Assembly: GCA_035633755.1 (NCBI GenBank)
Contig: DASQEH010000052.1
Location: forward strand, 62,001-126,000
Direction: 5' to 3'
Source of the DNA: DASQEH01 sp035633755
GTDB taxonomy: Bacteria; Actinomycetota; Actinomycetes; Propionibacteriales; Nocardioidaceae
Length of the DNA: 64,000 nt
Shown here: one piece after another, positions 63,142 through 64,000 of the stretch
Layout of the letters: each line of letters starts with the position of its first letter
Position numbering within the stretch: position 1 is the stretch's first letter
Program-made: the position numbers and the translations under genes
Notes under the pieces: generated by a model
Seen by the model: the letters and a program-made list of their open reading frames with translations, nothing else
The model's database searches: none
Told to the model about the DNA's origin: nothing

Positions 63142-64000
63142 TCAGACGTAGCGCTCGAGGATGCTGGCCTCAGCCAGCCGCGACAGCCCCTCGCGCACGG
63201 ATCGGGCCCGGGTATCGCCCACACCGTCGACCGTCTGCAGGTTGTCGATGCTGGCGGCGAGCAGCTTCTGCAGGCTGCCGAAGTTGTCCACCAGCCGTTC
63301 GACGACAGTTCCGGGCAGCCTCGGCACCTTTGCCAACAGGCGATAGCCTCGCGGGCTGACGGCGCTGTCCAGATCCTCCGGGCCGCCGAGCCCCAGCGGC
63401 CCCGCCACAGAGGCGATGTCGAGGAGATCCGTCGACGAAAGGCCGTCGACCTCGGCGAGGACGGCGTTGGCGTCCCTCGTGCGCCGTCCATTCGGGATGT
63501 AGTCGCGAATCACCAGCTCGCGCTCGCTGTCGACTCCCGCGACCAGCTCGTCGAGCTGCAGCGCCAGCAACCGCCCGTCCGTGCCGAGCTCGAGCACGTA
63601 GTCCTTGATCTCGTTGGCGATGCGCAGGACCATCTCGAGGCGCTGGATCACAGCAGCGACGTCTCGAACAGTCACCAGGTCTTCGATCTCCAGTGCGGAC
63701 AGGGTCCCGGAGACCTCGTCGAGTCTCATCTTGTACCGCTCGAGCGTGGCCAGGGCCTGGTTGGCGTGCGACAAGATCGCGCCGGTGTTCTCGAGGACGT
63801 ACCTGGTGTCGGCGACGTACAACGCGATGACGTTCATGGACTGTGAGACCGAGATCACCGGTAGGCCGGTCTGGCGTGCGACTCGGTCTGCGGTCCGGTG
63901 GCGGGTGCCAGTCTCGGCGGTGACCACGTTGGAGGCCGGCATCAGATGGACTCCTGCGCGCAGGATGCGGTTAGCCTCGCGGTCGCAGACGATGGCACCG
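63142..64000 (-). CDS. disA: DNA integrity scanning protein, diadenylate cyclase (partial, 5' end cut by window)
   Basis: At least 285 codons are visible; the frame stays open to the window edge, where GAIVCDREANRILRAGVHL is read before the internal Met at 63942. The DAC active-site motif RHRTADR lies in TAETGTRHRTADRVARQTG, the paired DGA loop being at or beyond the edge. A helical linker follows, and a C-terminal helix-hairpin-helix domain ends in VDGVGDTRARSVREGL. It makes c-di-AMP from two ATP while scanning DNA for branches. The Met at 63942 is not the true start. Confidence 0.95.
   Translation of the reverse strand, partial: GAIVCDREANRILRAGVHLMPASNVVTAETGTRHRTADRVARQTGLPVISVSQSMNVIALYVADTRYVLENTGAILSHANQALATLERYKMRLDEVSGTLSALEIEDLVTVRDVAAVIQRLEMVLRIANEIKDYVLELGTDGRLLALQLDELVAGVDSERELVIRDYIPNGRRTRDANAVLAEVDGLSSTDLLDIASVAGPLGLGGPEDLDSAVSPRGYRLLAKVPRLPGTVVERLVDNFGSLQKLLAASIDNLQTVDGVGDTRARSVREGLSRLAEASILERYV

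Overview
The window looks like a chromosome segment of a high-GC Gram-positive actinobacterium. The most likely placement is the Propionibacteriales, close to Nocardioidaceae. The evidence is GC-rich codon use throughout, frequent GTG/TTG starts, an Lsr2 nucleoid protein, a short MutY with an iron-sulfur cluster, and a core gene order typical of that group: ppa-dacB-DUF2342 protease-tilS-hpt-ftsH-folE-folP-folB-folK-DUF3180, then DUF2520-panC-lysS-lsr2-clpC-mutY-disA. The taxon is inferred from gene order and families, not from a marker search. No tRNA, rRNA, CRISPR array, transposase or phage gene was seen, and no gene-free stretch exceeds 300 bases (the longest, 26813-27092, holds a strong hairpin and a possible 54-aa ORF).

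1-7.5 kb, cell-surface block: an SDR dehydrogenase, two paralogous sulfotransferases, a small coiled-coil protein coupled to a LicD-like/methyltransferase fusion, and, divergently, a LicC-like nucleotidyltransferase overlapping a glycerol-1-phosphate dehydrogenase. Together these suggest synthesis and decoration of a CDP-alcohol-derived, probably glycerol-1-phosphate-containing, surface polymer.

7.5-29.1 kb, carbohydrate-catabolism island: a Tat-exported GH10-like protein whose usual acid/base Glu is Gln, xylose isomerase, HAD phosphatase, ThuA-like protein, nucleoside hydrolase, two Gfo/Idh/MocA oxidoreductases, a sugar epimerase/isomerase, a PhyH-type Fe(II)/2-oxoglutarate dioxygenase, a cytoplasmic GH42-like hydrolase and a zinc dehydrogenase. 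They are followed by divergent LacI and AraC regulators, a complete sugar ABC importer (lipoprotein, two permeases, and a separate MsmK/UgpC-type ATPase), a cupin sugar isomerase-like protein and an SDR. The gene content resembles the E. coli ycj (guloside/3-keto-glycoside) locus, expanded by the dioxygenase and the hydrolases. A candidate LacI operator (CGATTTGG core) recurs at three promoters, and a separate 18-nt palindromic repeat lies near the importer and the ATPase.

29.2-38.7 kb, mixed housekeeping: lpdA with a clear terminator, a PGPGW membrane protein, a secreted amidase, a thiamin-precursor ECF transporter (YkoE/D/C type) under a TPP riboswitch, a PAP2-like membrane enzyme coupled to an enoyl-CoA hydratase, and a secreted NlpC/P60 endopeptidase.

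38.7-49.9 kb, core cluster: pyrophosphatase, PBP4, metalloprotease, tilS, hpt, ftsH and a tightly overlapping folate operon. 49.9-53.7 kb carries an osmoprotectant (OpuC-type) importer. 53.7-64 kb carries a pyruvyltransferase-like protein, a DUF2520 protein, panC, lysS, lsr2, clpC (with a candidate ClgR box), mutY (overlapping clpC convergently), an anchored hypothetical protein and the 3' part of disA, cut by the window end.
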